Numbered from the stretch's first letter, positions 33,867 to 42,339 are shown. The stretch: 64,000 nucleotides of DNA from a candidate division KSB1 bacterium (GCA_034506175.1 JAPDQB010000015.1:49658-113657); one strand, 5' to 3'. The notes: a model not told the origin generated them from the letters alone. A program made the numbers and translations.

Positions 33867-34406
33867 TCATGGCAGCGCAATAATTTTTTTGTTTGGCGCT
33901 TTTGGCGCCCATCCGGCTGGTTTGTTCATCGTGGGATCCAAAGCTATCCACCGGTCACGATAAAGGGTTTCGAGATAAATGTGTGAGAACTGGTTTTTAC
34001 GTCGAAGGTTTCGTCCTACGATGACCAATCGCACCGGATGGCCGACTGATTCCAACATGGCCGCCAATAGAATGGTCATGTCATCGCAATCGCCGGCACG
34101 CAACTCCAACATTCGCCGCGCCGAATGAAGCAATTCTACCCTGTAAGTGTCTTTGGTATAACGAATATTGTTTTTGACCCAATCAAAGAGCGCGCAGATT
34201 TCGCCCAAATAATCCTTCGGACTCACCCGATACTGCCGTAATATGCCGATCGCCATCTGCCGAACACAAAAATCCTTCGCGCCTTGTTTAATCAAATCGC
34301 TGATGTACTGCACCGTCGCCAGAGTGCCGGCATAGCCTTTGGGAATGTGACCATGATAAATTTTCGGTGGAGTCGATGGGCATAAGGTATACATGTCATG
34401 ATACAC
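33867..34406 (-). CDS. Transglutaminase-like cysteine protein
   Basis: The about 179-residue protein has the transglutaminase-like (papain-fold) triad: Cys in ELRAGDCDDMTILLAAM, His in QFSHIYLETL, Asp in WIALDPTMN. It is soluble, without signal peptide. Such domains hydrolyse or transfer amide bonds, so it could cleave, cross-link or amine-modify other products of the block; polyamines made by the SpeD/SpeE pair are potential amine donors (inference). It is the first gene of the block. The start is GTG 34406 or ATG 34394; neither has a clear ribosome binding site. Confidence 0.75.
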   Translation of the reverse strand: MYHDMYTLCPSTPPKIYHGHIPKGYAGTLATVQYISDLIKQGAKDFCVRQMAIGILRQYRVSPKDYLGEICALFDWVKNNIRYTKDTYRVELLHSARRMLELRAGDCDDMTILLAAMLESVGHPVRLVIVGRNLRRKNQFSHIYLETLYRDRWIALDPTMNKPAGWAPKAPNKKIIALP

Positions 34407-34969
34407 AAATAACCGGATTAGAGTCTCCGCTCGAAATATTTATGAATTCCTTGCTCCACTCTTGCATTTCAAACATGCCTGTTGGTAAATATTTATAACA
34501 ACTCCCATGCCAGCAAGACAGCTCAATACCGCTCCCCAGACAATGCTCAGTTTTTCAAAAAATTAAAAGGCGGTACGCTCGTCTGGCATTTGAGACTGGA
34601 AGCAGTGAAAGATCATAAAAATGATGATGAAGGGGGTGCAGGAAAGATTGCAAGTAAATAAAAGGCAGGAGATTGAAAGACTCATAAAATTTATGACTCG
34701 AGTCGGAAATTTTATGAATGGTAGGAGGCTTAGCCGACTACGCCCATAGAATTTGCCTGTTCGCCGGTTAACCAGCCATGCGGCTTCAACCAATTGAGCC
34801 GGCGCAACAAATTGTCCGTAAGCTCATTTCAGCGAGTCACTGAATTGAATTCTGCGGAAGCTGGAGTCGATCACAAATATCTCAATGAAAGTGAAATCAA
34901 TTTTCTCTTGCATAGCTAAAGAAAGAGTTGTAAATTGGTATTAATTCTGTTTAGTGGAAGGAGCTTGGT
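34407..34969. other. Gene-free region upstream of the 19-34 kb block
   Basis: No convincing gene. It separates the minus-strand block from plus-strand xisHI and should contain promoters for both. AAATATTTAT occurs twice (34434-34443 and 34487-34496), and a palindromic element lies at 34683-34716. I looked for a GG-N10-GC sigma-54 promoter on the minus strand and did not find a good one. Confidence 0.45.
34683..34716. promoter_or_regulatory. Palindromic element, possible operator
   Basis: CATAAAATTT (34683-34692) and AAATTTTATG (34707-34716) are exact inverse complements flanking a perfect GACTCGAGTC palindrome. It lies in the divergent region between the block and xisHI. Confidence 0.4.
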
Positions 34970-35392
34970 ATGTCATCGCGTGACATATATGGCGATGCTG
35001 TTAAAAACGCGTTAATCAAAGACGGTTGGGCGATTACCGAGGACCCATTAAGGCTTGCGTATGGTGGCAAGGAGGTCTACGTTGACCTTGGAGCAGAGAG
35101 AACCATTGCAGCAGAAAAGAACGGCCAAAAAATCGCCGTTGAGATAAAAAGTTTTCTTGGCAAGTCTGATGTGAAAGATTTACGCGACGCCATTGGGCAA
35201 TACGTCATGTACCGTGACATTCTCCTGGCACTTAAATCTGAAAGAATACTTTATCTGGCAGTGACGGAAGACATATACAGGAGCGTTTTTGAGACACCTT
35301 TTAGCCGCCTCTTCATGGAAAGGGAAAAATTAAATCTCATTATCTTTGACCCTGATCAGGAGGTGATTAAACAATGGATACAACAACAGTAG
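34970..35392 (+). CDS. xisH: XisH-family protein (PD-(D/E)XK-like)
   Basis: The 140-residue protein matches XisH, first known as a factor for fdxN element excision in heterocystous cyanobacteria. It contains a restriction-endonuclease-like core: VYVDLGAER (Asp) and IAVEIKSF (ExK). RDIYGDAVKNALIKDGW at the start and DAIGQYVMYRDIL are typical. GGAAGGAG precedes the ATG. It overlaps xisI by 19 bases. The pair is scattered in non-cyanobacterial genomes, so horizontal transfer is likely; a genome-defence or toxin-antitoxin-like role has not been shown to my knowledge. Confidence 0.9.
   Translation: MSSRDIYGDAVKNALIKDGWAITEDPLRLAYGGKEVYVDLGAERTIAAEKNGQKIAVEIKSFLGKSDVKDLRDAIGQYVMYRDILLALKSERILYLAVTEDIYRSVFETPFSRLFMEREKLNLIIFDPDQEVIKQWIQQQ
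35358..35367 (+). promoter_or_regulatory. Near-perfect Shine-Dalgarno for xisI inside xisH
   Basis: AGGAGGTGAT, fully complementary to the canonical anti-Shine-Dalgarno, lies within the xisH coding sequence 6 bases before the xisI ATG, fixing the xisI start and suggesting strong independent translation. Confidence 0.75.
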
Positions 35393-35715
35393 AGAAATAT
35401 CGAGCCATCATACGCCAAGTCATCAACAAATACGCCCAGTTCAAGCCGTCGCATGGAAACATCAGAACCGAAGCGATTATCGACCCTGAGCATGATCATT
35501 ATGAGTTGATCCATGCCGGATGGGATGGCCCGAACCGTATTCACGGCAGTGTGATTCATATTGACATCATTGGTGACAAGGTGTGGGTGGAGTACGACGG
35601 CACCAGCACTGGAGTTGTTGATGATCTTGAAGAAGCCGGCATTCCCAAAGAGCACATTGTCCTCGGCTTCAAATCACCGCGGATGAGAAAATACACTGGC
35701 TACGCGGTTGCATAA
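35374..35715 (+). CDS. xisI: XisI-family protein
   Basis: The 113-residue XisI homologue shows YRAIIRQVINKYAQFKPSHG, DHYELIHAGWDG, RIHGSVIHIDIIGDKVWVEY and a C-terminal GIPKEHIVLGFKSPRMRKYT. XisI proteins always accompany XisH and probably bind it; if XisH is a nuclease, XisI may be its inhibitor (inference). Its start is fixed by an excellent Shine-Dalgarno within xisH. No integrase is nearby, so a role in element excision is not supported here. Confidence 0.9.
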   Translation: MDTTTVEKYRAIIRQVINKYAQFKPSHGNIRTEAIIDPEHDHYELIHAGWDGPNRIHGSVIHIDIIGDKVWVEYDGTSTGVVDDLEEAGIPKEHIVLGFKSPRMRKYTGYAVA

Positions 35716-35754
35716 CTTCTCAGCGATGACGCACGAATGGAAGCGGCCTATTGA

Positions 35755-35901
35755 ATTTCGCAATTTGCGGCCGAGTTCTTGGAACCCTATCAGGAAAAAT
35801 TGCGCCAGTTATTGCAAGACAACTGGGAAAGTGTGTCCAACCAAGCACACGTTGCTTTAGACAAAGTCGCAAAGATTCAAGCCTGCGAGACAACGCTCTA
35901 A
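35755..35901 (+). pseudogene. C-terminal gene fragment after xisI
   Basis: An open stretch of 48 codons with natural-looking amphipathic sequence (AAEFLEPYQEKLRQLLQDNW, VSNQAHVALDKVAKIQA) ends at a stop at 35901 but has no start codon, being cut off by a TGA at 35752. It looks like the tail of a lost gene. Family not recognised. Confidence 0.35.
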
Positions 35902-35936
35902 AATTCTAAAAGCATCATAGTCCTGATGGGGGCTTC

Positions 35937-36911
35937 TTACAACCCATGCTTTCGCAGCAGGTGGCTCAAATTCTTCGGATGGATTCCCAGCAATTCCGCC
36001 GCTTTCTTTTTAACGCCGTGGCTGTGGGCGAGGGCATCTTGGATGGTCTGCTTTTCACAGAGACGCAATCTTTCACGCAAGGCAAGGAATTCAAGGTTTT
36101 CGTTTTTTCGAGCCGCGCAGCCGTTCAATGGCAGCGGCAAACTCGAAAGCTGAATAGCATTCGTCGTCTCGACGATGAGCGCATGCTCGATGGCGTTTTC
36201 CAATTCCCGCACATTACCCGGCCAGTCATAATCGACCATCGCCTGCAACGCTTCCGGCGAGATGCAACAGAGATCATGATTTGTCAACTGGGCATATTTT
36301 TGGAAAAAATGCTCGGCAAGCAGAGGCACATCTTCGCGGCGCTCGCGCAACGGCGGCAGGGCAATGGAAAAGACGTTGAGGCGATAATACAAATCCTCGC
36401 GGAAAACCCCGGCGCGAGCAGCCCGGGCCAAATCGTGATTGCACGAGGCGATAACCCGCACATCCACTTTCACCGTCGCCGATGAACCGACCGGCTCAAA
36501 TTCCTTTTCTTGCAGCACGCGCAACAGCTTGGCTTGGCTGGCGAGCGATAAGGAGCCGATTTCGTCAAGCAGAATGCTGCCGCCCTCGGCTTCGGCGAAG
36601 CGGCCTTTGCGGTCTCGCGCCGCGCCGGTGAAGGCGCCGCGAACATGCCCGAAAAGCTCACTCTCTATCAGCGTCTCGGGCAAAGCAGCGCAGTTCACCT
36701 TGATAAAAGGTCCGCATGAGCGGCGGCTATGAAAATGGATGGCGTGGGCGACCAACTCCTTGCCGGTGCCGCTCTCGCCCTGAATTAAAACGGTGGCGTC
36801 GGTTGGCGCAACCTGCCCAATGCGCCGGCAAACCTCGCGAATTTTCTCGCTTTGTCCTATGAGGTGCGGCAGCTCGGCGTTGGTCAAAAATAACGGCTGT
36901 CTCCGTGTCAT
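35937..36911 (-). CDS. Sigma-54 transcriptional activator without sensory domain
   Basis: The 324-residue enhancer-binding protein consists only of AAA+ and Fis-type HTH domains: GESGTGKE, GAFTGA, Walker B GGSILLDEIGS and KKKAAELLGIHPKNLSHLLR. It is strikingly similar along its length to the PAS-containing activator at 17.3-18.7 kb (PHLIGQSEKIREVCRRIG versus PTLIGQSEKIRHVCRLIG). The input may come from a partner protein or by level control, as in PspF-like regulators. It faces away from xisHI and sits upstream of the 19-34 kb block on the same strand. Confidence 0.88.
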   Translation of the reverse strand: MTRRQPLFLTNAELPHLIGQSEKIREVCRRIGQVAPTDATVLIQGESGTGKELVAHAIHFHSRRSCGPFIKVNCAALPETLIESELFGHVRGAFTGAARDRKGRFAEAEGGSILLDEIGSLSLASQAKLLRVLQEKEFEPVGSSATVKVDVRVIASCNHDLARAARAGVFREDLYYRLNVFSIALPPLRERREDVPLLAEHFFQKYAQLTNHDLCCISPEALQAMVDYDWPGNVRELENAIEHALIVETTNAIQLSSLPLPLNGCAARKNENLEFLALRERLRLCEKQTIQDALAHSHGVKKKAAELLGIHPKNLSHLLRKHGL

Positions 36912-37085
36912 GAAAACTTCCCAGCGAAATACCTTTCCGCACCAATCCTGGCACCACGATCACCCGGTTGTAGAGTCGAAGATGGAGGATTTGAAAGTCC
37001 GGCTCCGCGTAACGAGCCACGCCAACCAATTCAGCAACTGAGGTTTCTCGCGCTTTTGTTGGATCAGAAATTGCCGGTCACAAGC

Positions 37086-37409
37086 CTACAAATAAATAGA
37101 CACAAAAAGGGACAAAAATTCCCCCAAAAAATCAAAGCTTTTTGGGCGGTGAAAGTTAAAATTGGATGGGGCAAACGAACGCTGCGGAATTGGGGAGGAG
37201 TAAGCGGAGGTCAGCGAAAACCGCCTCAACACTTTCCATAAGTCGCTGCGTGGGCTGAGGTTGACCTTGATCAGCACGGCAGTAACCATTTGGTACGCCG
37301 CATAATAAGCCCGGCTTGCCGCCTCGATGGGCTTCTGAGTCTTCAGCAAAATTTGCGAAGCTTCCAACGAGCTTTGCGGCTTTTCCTGCCACTGTTACCA
37401 CGTTGGCAC
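37086..37409 (-). pseudogene. Degenerate HEPN-domain gene
   Basis: A GTG at 37409 with GAGGAGGAG upstream opens a frame with a stop (TAA, 37395-37397) at codon 5. Past it the frame reads SLEASQILLKTQKPIEAASR, then AYYAAYQMVTAVLIKVNLSP, the helix pair typical of HEPN proteins. The sequence then drifts into non-family residues. This is a second HEPN relic in the window, without a nucleotidyltransferase partner. Confidence 0.5.
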
Positions 37410-37470
37410 GTTGCTCCTCCTCAATGAAATATACAAAACAAGAAACGCTTGCCAATACTTTTTGTAAAAG

Positions 37471-37546
37471 TTTAGCCATCTGAACGGAGTGCGAGGCTTC
37501 AGCATCGTAAAACTGAAGTTTTGCACTCCGAGTTCAGGTGGCTAAA
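37471..37546. repeat. Long imperfect inverted repeat
   Basis: Arms 37471-37502 and 37513-37546 pair over about 30 bases in blocks (TTTAGCCA with TGGCTAAA, CTGAAC with GTTCAG, GGAGTGC with GCACTCC). It could be a terminator or a small non-autonomous element. Confidence 0.5.
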
Positions 37547-37575
37547 TTCATACCATTTTTTAATTTTTAAACGGC

Positions 37576-37615
37576 AAGGCCCGCCCGGTTGCTGCAGAAC
37601 AACCGAACGGGCCTT
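37576..37615. terminator. GC-rich hairpin downstream of ftsZ
   Basis: An about 16-bp stem (37576-37591 with 37600-37615) with two mismatches surrounds a short loop. It lies about 130 bases past the ftsZ stop codon and could end the dcw transcript. Confidence 0.5.
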
Positions 37616-37639
37616 TTGCGGTTAACAGGGCTCACCGTG

Positions 37640-37745
37640 TGCAAGGGGCGGAGGGCCTGGCGCAGAGGGCTGAGGGCAAAGCGTAAATGCAGCGCACAAA
37701 CTCTCAGCGCTCAGCCCTCTGCGCTAAGCCCTCCGCTCTCCGCCC
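37640..37745. repeat. GAGGGC(T/G)-type short-unit repeat, inverted
   Basis: Both arms are made of degenerate 6-7 bp units such as GAGGGCT and GGAGGGC. GCGCAGAGGGCTGAG in the left arm has its exact inverse complement in the right arm, so the spacer can fold into a long hairpin directly after ftsZ. Confidence 0.6.
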
Positions 37746-38936
37746 TCAACCCAACCTTTTTCTCAAAAACGCTGGCACGTCGTAATCATCCACCGACTGC
37801 GGCTCGACGACGACTTCTTCTTCGTAGGGGCGAATAATCGGCTCGCCGTTGCCGTTGTGCGCGCCGCCATTGCTGCTTTTGCGTTGATACGCCGGAATAT
37901 CCAGCTCGGTCAGCGCCGTGTCGAAATAGCGCGTGGGCCGCGGCAAGCGGGTAGACATCGCGTGGCGACCGTTCTTGTGAAAGCCGGTGGCGATGACGGT
38001 GACGCGAATTTGATTGGCCATGGCTTTGTCGATCACCGCGCCGAAAATGATGTTGGCGTCGGCGCCGGCGGCTTCACTTACCACCGTTGTGGCGTCATTC
38101 ACTTCGTGCAAAGTCAAATCCTCGCCGCCGGTGATATTCACGAGCACACCCAAAGCGCCGGCAATGGAAACATCTTCCAACAAAGGGCTGGAGATCGCTC
38201 GCTGCGCGGCTTGCAGCGCGCGCTCGTCGCCGCTCGCCAGGCCCGCGCCCATCAACGCGTCGCCCATCTCCGCCATCACCGTTTTCACATCGGCAAAATC
38301 GAGATTGATCAAACCCGGTACCGAGATCAAATCCGAAATGCCTTTGGTCGCGTGCAATAAAACTTCATCCGCCTGCCGAAAGGCTTCCGTGAGCGGCGTG
38401 CCTTTGGGCACGACGGAGAGCAGGCGCTGGTTGGGAATGACGATGAGCGTATCGACGCGCTCCTTCAGCTCGATGATGCCTTCTTCGGCGCGCTTCATGC
38501 GCTTGTTGCCTTCGAAGATAAACGGCTTGGTGACGATGCCAACGGTCAACGCGCCGAGATCTTTCGCAATTTCCGCCACAATCGGCGCCGCACCGGTGCC
38601 GGTGCCGCCGCCCATGCCGCAGGTGACAAAAACCATGTCACTCTCGCCCAGCACGTCGGCCACCGCCTCGCGATCTTCTTCAATGGCTTTGCGGCCGATT
38701 TCGGGATCGGCGCCGGCGCCGAGACCGCGCGTGGTGGTTTTGCCGATTTGCAAGCGCACCGAGGATTTGGAAGTCTCCAGCGCTTGCATGTCGGTGTTCA
38801 TCGCGACAAAATCGACGCCGCGCAAACCGGCATTGATCATGCGATTGACCGCGTTGCAACCCGCGCCGCCGACGCCCACCACTTTAATGCGCGCGGCCAG
38901 CAAACTGGCTTCATCAAAATTGAGTCGGAGGTTCAT
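37746..38936 (-). CDS. ftsZ: Cell division protein FtsZ
   Basis: The about 396-residue tubulin-like GTPase starts at ATG 38936 (AGGAG eight bases upstream). The N-terminal nucleotide site is [14 protein letters not shown] and the tubulin signature [17 protein letters not shown]. The T7 loop is seen as [14 protein letters not shown] Pro/Gly-poor linker leads to the conserved tail [12 protein letters not shown], which binds FtsA and other partners. FtsZ polymerises into the Z-ring at the division site. It is the last gene of the dcw cluster. Confidence 0.97.
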   Translation of the reverse strand: MNLRLNFDEASLLAARIKVVGVGGAGCNAVNRMINAGLRGVDFVAMNTDMQALETSKSSVRLQIGKTTTRGLGAGADPEIGRKAIEEDREAVADVLGESDMVFVTCGMGGGTGTGAAPIVAEIAKDLGALTVGIVTKPFIFEGNKRMKRAEEGIIELKERVDTLIVIPNQRLLSVVPKGTPLTEAFRQADEVLLHATKGISDLISVPGLINLDFADVKTVMAEMGDALMGAGLASGDERALQAAQRAISSPLLEDVSIAGALGVLVNITGGEDLTLHEVNDATTVVSEAAGADANIIFGAVIDKAMANQIRVTVIATGFHKNGRHAMSTRLPRPTRYFDTALTELDIPAYQRKSSNGGAHNGNGEPIIRPYEEEVVVEPQSVDDYDVPAFLRKRLG

Positions 38937-38966
38937 GGTGTAAGCTCCTCTTGCCTCCCACACCTG

Positions 38967-39025
38967 CTCGTACTCCTGCTCTTACTCGCTTTAAACGGAA
39001 AAACGAGTAAGAGCAGGAGTACGAG
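38967..39025. repeat. GAGTAA/GAGTAC hexamer hairpin between ftsA and ftsZ
   Basis: Arms 38967-38988 and 39004-39025 are perfect 22-base inverse complements made of hexamers GAGTAA, GAGCAG, GAGTAC. The loop is 15 bases. Confidence 0.75.
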
Positions 39026-39068
39026 TAAGAGTAAGAGTCGTTTAGGTTAGAGTCTTTGCAAAAGTTCA

Positions 39069-40307
39069 TTAACGTCCAATGCCGCCAAACCAGCGTTTCA
39101 TGCGTTCCGCGATCTTGTCGAACAAATGCGTTTCACTTTCAACCAGCAGGTGATCGCCGCTTCCTTTGCTGTGAAAGCCATACAGGATCAAGCCGACGCC
39201 GGTGGCGTGATTGGGTTTATAAACCTCATCGGTCACGGATTTCACGCTGTTCGGCGTGCCGAGCTTGACCGGCATGTTGAAAATTTCCTCGGCCAATTCC
39301 ACCATGCCCGGCAGCATGGCGCAGCCGCCGGTGAGCACGGCGCCGGACGTCATCAGATGCACGTAATCGGATTTCTTGATTTCATTGAAAGCCAAACTGA
39401 GAATTTCTTCGGCGCGCGGTTGAATGATATCGACCAGCACGTTGCGGGAAATCTTGCGCGGCACGCGGCCGCCGACGCCCGGCACGTCAAAAACTTCTTC
39501 GCGCTCGTTCTCCAGGTGAATCGCGCTGCCATGCGCAATTTTAATGGCCTCGGCTTGATCCAGCGGCGTGCGCAGGCCATGCGCCAAATCATTGGTGACG
39601 TTTCTGCCGCCAAGCCCGACGATGGCAGTGTGGCGGATGCAGCCTTCGTAGAACATGGCGATGTCCGTGGTGCCGCCGCCAATATCGAGCACGACGACGC
39701 CGAGATTTTTTTCGTCATCGGTCAGCGTTGAATAACTCGAGGCCAGCGGCTCGAGCACCAGATCGTGCACGCCCATGCCGGCGCGTTCGATGCAGCGGCA
39801 GATGTTTTGCGCCGAGGTGACGGCGCCGGTGACGATGTGAACCTCGGCCTCGAGGCGCACGCCGCTCATGCCGACCGGATCGTCGATGCCGCGCTGATCG
39901 TCAACGATGAACTCTTGCGGCAGAATATGAATGATCTCGCGGTCGAACGGCAACGCCACCGCTTTGGCGGCGTCGATGACGCGCCGTTTATCATCCGGTG
40001 AAATGATGTGATCTTCGCCGGAGACGGCAACGACGCCGCGGCCGTTGACGCTGCGAATGTGATCGCCGGCAATGCCGGCATAAACCGATTTGATTTCGAC
40101 GCCGGCCATGCGCTCGGCCTCTTCTTTCGCGCGCAAAATCGACTGCACCGTGCGGTCGAGATTGATCACGACGCCGCGGCGCAAGCCTTCCGAGGGCGCA
40201 TTGCCCATGCCGATAATCTTGATTTGATTGTGCTCGTCGACCTCGGCGATCAACGCGCAAATCTTCGTGGTGCCAATATCCAGCGCGCAAATGTAATCGA
40301 CGATCAT
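39069..40307 (-). CDS. ftsA: Cell division protein FtsA
   Basis: The 412-residue actin-fold protein has phosphate-1 motif ALDIGTTKICALIAEV, the FtsA-specific 1C subdomain (residues about 85-165), phosphate-2 VVLDIGGGTTDIAMF and ADENOSINE-type motif TGGCAMLPGMVELAEE. FtsA tethers FtsZ to the membrane through a C-terminal amphipathic helix (DKIAERMKRWFGGI). AAGGAGG precedes the ATG. It is flanked on both sides by GAGTAR hairpin spacers. Confidence 0.97.
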   Translation of the reverse strand: MIVDYICALDIGTTKICALIAEVDEHNQIKIIGMGNAPSEGLRRGVVINLDRTVQSILRAKEEAERMAGVEIKSVYAGIAGDHIRSVNGRGVVAVSGEDHIISPDDKRRVIDAAKAVALPFDREIIHILPQEFIVDDQRGIDDPVGMSGVRLEAEVHIVTGAVTSAQNICRCIERAGMGVHDLVLEPLASSYSTLTDDEKNLGVVVLDIGGGTTDIAMFYEGCIRHTAIVGLGGRNVTNDLAHGLRTPLDQAEAIKIAHGSAIHLENEREEVFDVPGVGGRVPRKISRNVLVDIIQPRAEEILSLAFNEIKKSDYVHLMTSGAVLTGGCAMLPGMVELAEEIFNMPVKLGTPNSVKSVTDEVYKPNHATGVGLILYGFHSKGSGDHLLVESETHLFDKIAERMKRWFGGIGR

Positions 40308-40323
40308 GCTTGACCTCCTTTTG

Positions 40324-40414
40324 TTCTTACTCGTGCTCCTACTCCTACCCCTACTCCTACTCCTGATAAAAGCGAGTAGGAGTATGAGCAGGAGTGCGAG
40401 TATGAGTGAGAGTG
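40324..40414. repeat. GAGTAG hexamer repeat between ftsQ and ftsA
   Basis: The left half is (CTCCTA)n-like and the right half (GAGTAG/GAGTAT/GAGCAG)n-like, so the spacer forms an imperfect long hairpin centred at about 40367. Confidence 0.7.
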
Positions 40415-40415
40415 T

Positions 40416-41159
40416 TCAGCTCTCTCGCGTCACGATTTGATTATCGTACCGCAAATCAATGGTTAAAAATTTTCCCGACGCCGGCTTGACATGCTGTAAA
40501 AAAATGAAAAGGCGCTCGCATTTTTCCATCCACTTGTCGTCGCCGAGATAAACCGGCACGCCGCCTTCCATCAAGTAAAACGTCAGATGGCCTTTGGTAT
40601 TCAAATTGACTTCCGAGATGCTGTGATAAAGCATGGCGTTGGTCGCGCGTAATGTCGCCAAAAAATCGACGACACGTTTGTTCGTCGTCGCGAGTTTCTT
40701 GTCGTTGGCGAATTTGGAAAACGCGACGCCGGAAAGAATCGGTGTATCATAACTGACCGGGTCGTTGAGCCGGCGCTGCGATTGCAGCCGCGGCAAGATC
40801 ACGCTTTCTTCATCGACCGGCCAGAGGCCGGCGTGGTTGATCAGCGCCAGCGGCTTGCGTTCTTTGACGGCAATGACGATGGTCGAAGGAAAGACGCGCG
40901 TGACCTGCGCTTTCTGAACATAAGGCAGCGCTTCGACGCGCTCGGCAATCGGCGAAAATTCGACGTCGAAAATCGAGCGAAACATCGGCACTTTGGCGGC
41001 GGCAATGACTTCCGACTCCGCCAGCATTTTGCAGCCGGTCACCATCACTTTCTCGACCCGAAAGCCGGTATCACGATTCATCCATTTTCCCATTTGCAAA
41101 CCGGCCAGCATCAACATCGTCGAGAAGAAAAATATTTTACCGTATTTTTTGATGGCCAT
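40416..41159 (-). CDS. ftsQ: Cell division protein FtsQ/DivIB
   Basis: The 247-residue protein has a short cytoplasmic tail and one N-terminal membrane segment (IFFFSTMLMLAGLQMG). A POTRA domain follows (FRVEKVMVTGCKMLAESEVI, VEALPYVQKAQVTRVFPSTI) and an FtsQ beta domain (IVIAVKERKPLALINHAGLW). It links FtsB/FtsL to the divisome. Weakly conserved in sequence, as usual; context between murG and ftsA supports the call. Confidence 0.9.
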   Translation of the reverse strand: MAIKKYGKIFFFSTMLMLAGLQMGKWMNRDTGFRVEKVMVTGCKMLAESEVIAAAKVPMFRSIFDVEFSPIAERVEALPYVQKAQVTRVFPSTIVIAVKERKPLALINHAGLWPVDEESVILPRLQSQRRLNDPVSYDTPILSGVAFSKFANDKKLATTNKRVVDFLATLRATNAMLYHSISEVNLNTKGHLTFYLMEGGVPVYLGDDKWMEKCERLFIFLQHVKPASGKFLTIDLRYDNQIVTRES

Positions 41160-41165
41160 GATTAT

Positions 41166-41222
41166 TACTCCTTACTACTCCTACTCCTACTCTTACTCTT
41201 TAAAAGCGAGTAGGAGTAAGAA
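41166..41222. repeat. GAGTAG hexamer repeat between murG and ftsQ
   Basis: CTCCTA/CTCTTA units followed by an inverse GAGTAGGAGTAAG arm across TTTAAAAGC. It occupies the place where murC and murB normally lie. Confidence 0.65.
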
Positions 41223-41229
41223 TCATTTT

Positions 41230-42339
41230 TCAGTCAAGTTCATCAACATACGTCAAACAAACCTCAACAATCTCCATCGCTGCCTGAGGCCGCGCCAGCT
41301 TTTTCGCGGCAGCGGCCATTTGTTTTCGAGCCTCAGTGTCCGTGGCCAAATCGTGAATATTTTTAAAAAGCGTTTCAGCCATCAGCTCTCTTTCAATCAG
41401 CACCCGCGCGGCGCCGGCGTGCTCGAGCGCGCGGGCGTTGAAGGTCTGATGATCCGCCGTGGCGAACGGAAACGGCACGAGAATCGACGGCAAGCCGCAG
41501 TTGGTCAATTCAAAGATCGTGGTGGCGCCGGCGCGGCAGAGCGCGAAATCCGCGAGAGCGTAGGCCGAGGCCATGTCATCGATATATGAAACAATTTTCA
41601 CATGGCGCAAAGTCGCGGCTTGCGCGGCGATTTGATCGAAATGCTGCGGGCCGGTTGCCCACAACATTTGAAAGTTTTTGATCGAATCAAGTCGCGGCAA
41701 AATTTCCAAAACCAGCTCGTTGATTCGTCTTGCGCCTTGACTGCCGCCGAACACCAGCAGCGTAATGCGATCGGCTTTTAAGCTCCATTTTTGCGCCGCC
41801 GCTTCTCGATTTCCGCCGGCTAAATTCGCCCGCACCGGATTGCCGACGACGCGCAGATGTTCTTGTTTGCGAAAAAACTTTTTGCTTTCTTCAAAGCTGA
41901 GAAAAACAACTTCAGCGCGTTCGCCCAGCCAGCGGTTGACCAATCCCGGAAAACTGTTTTGTTCCTGCACGAAAAATTTGCGGCGGCTCAGCCACGCTGC
42001 GAGCAGAGCCGGGCCGCTGACATAACCGCCGGTGCCGATGATCAGATGCGGGTCAAATTTTTTGAACAGGCGCCAGCATTGCCAAACGCTTTTGACGAGA
42101 TAAAACGGCACGAGCAGATTGCCCGGCGACAGTTTGCGCAACAGCCCGCGCACCGGCACGAGTTCCAAACGATAACCGAGCGGCGGAATGACGCGCGCTT
42201 CAATTCCGCGCGGCGTTCCGATGAAGACACCGGCAAATTCCGTCATGCGTCTTTTGAAAGCTTCGGCGATGGCGATGGCCGGATAAAGATGTCCGCCGGT
42301 GCCGCCACCGGCAAAAACGACGCGCAACGATTCTATCAT
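41230..42339 (-). CDS. murG: MurG, lipid II-forming GlcNAc transferase
   Basis: The about 369-residue GT-B enzyme starts at ATG 42339 (MIESLRVVFAGGGTGGHLYP). The N-terminal glycine loop GGGTGGHLYPAIAIAE binds the lipid acceptor, and VFGGSQGARRINELV plus a late ALCRAGATTIFELTNCGLPS bind UDP-GlcNAc. MurG adds GlcNAc to lipid I on the inner membrane face. It lies downstream of ftsW with a 39-base gap. The usual next genes murC and murB are missing. Confidence 0.96.
   Translation of the reverse strand: MIESLRVVFAGGGTGGHLYPAIAIAEAFKRRMTEFAGVFIGTPRGIEARVIPPLGYRLELVPVRGLLRKLSPGNLLVPFYLVKSVWQCWRLFKKFDPHLIIGTGGYVSGPALLAAWLSRRKFFVQEQNSFPGLVNRWLGERAEVVFLSFEESKKFFRKQEHLRVVGNPVRANLAGGNREAAAQKWSLKADRITLLVFGGSQGARRINELVLEILPRLDSIKNFQMLWATGPQHFDQIAAQAATLRHVKIVSYIDDMASAYALADFALCRAGATTIFELTNCGLPSILVPFPFATADHQTFNARALEHAGAARVLIERELMAETLFKNIHDLATDTEARKQMAAAAKKLARPQAAMEIVEVCLTYVDELD

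Noticed and set aside
19088..34406. Ordinary prophage, tailocin or contractile injection system
   Set aside because: No terminase, portal, tail tube, sheath, baseplate, integrase or AAA+ assembly ATPase is encoded in the block.
34441..34485. Sigma-54 promoter upstream of the block
   Set aside because: The best candidate (GGCATGTTTGAAATGC on the minus strand) has 12 rather than 10 bases between GG and GC.
34563..34793. A 76-codon minus-strand frame in the gene-free region
   Set aside because: Composition is random-like and Cys/Phe-rich, it overlaps the palindromic element and has no ribosome binding site.
34970..35715. Excision module of an integrated element
   Set aside because: No integrase or attachment-site repeat was found next to xisHI.
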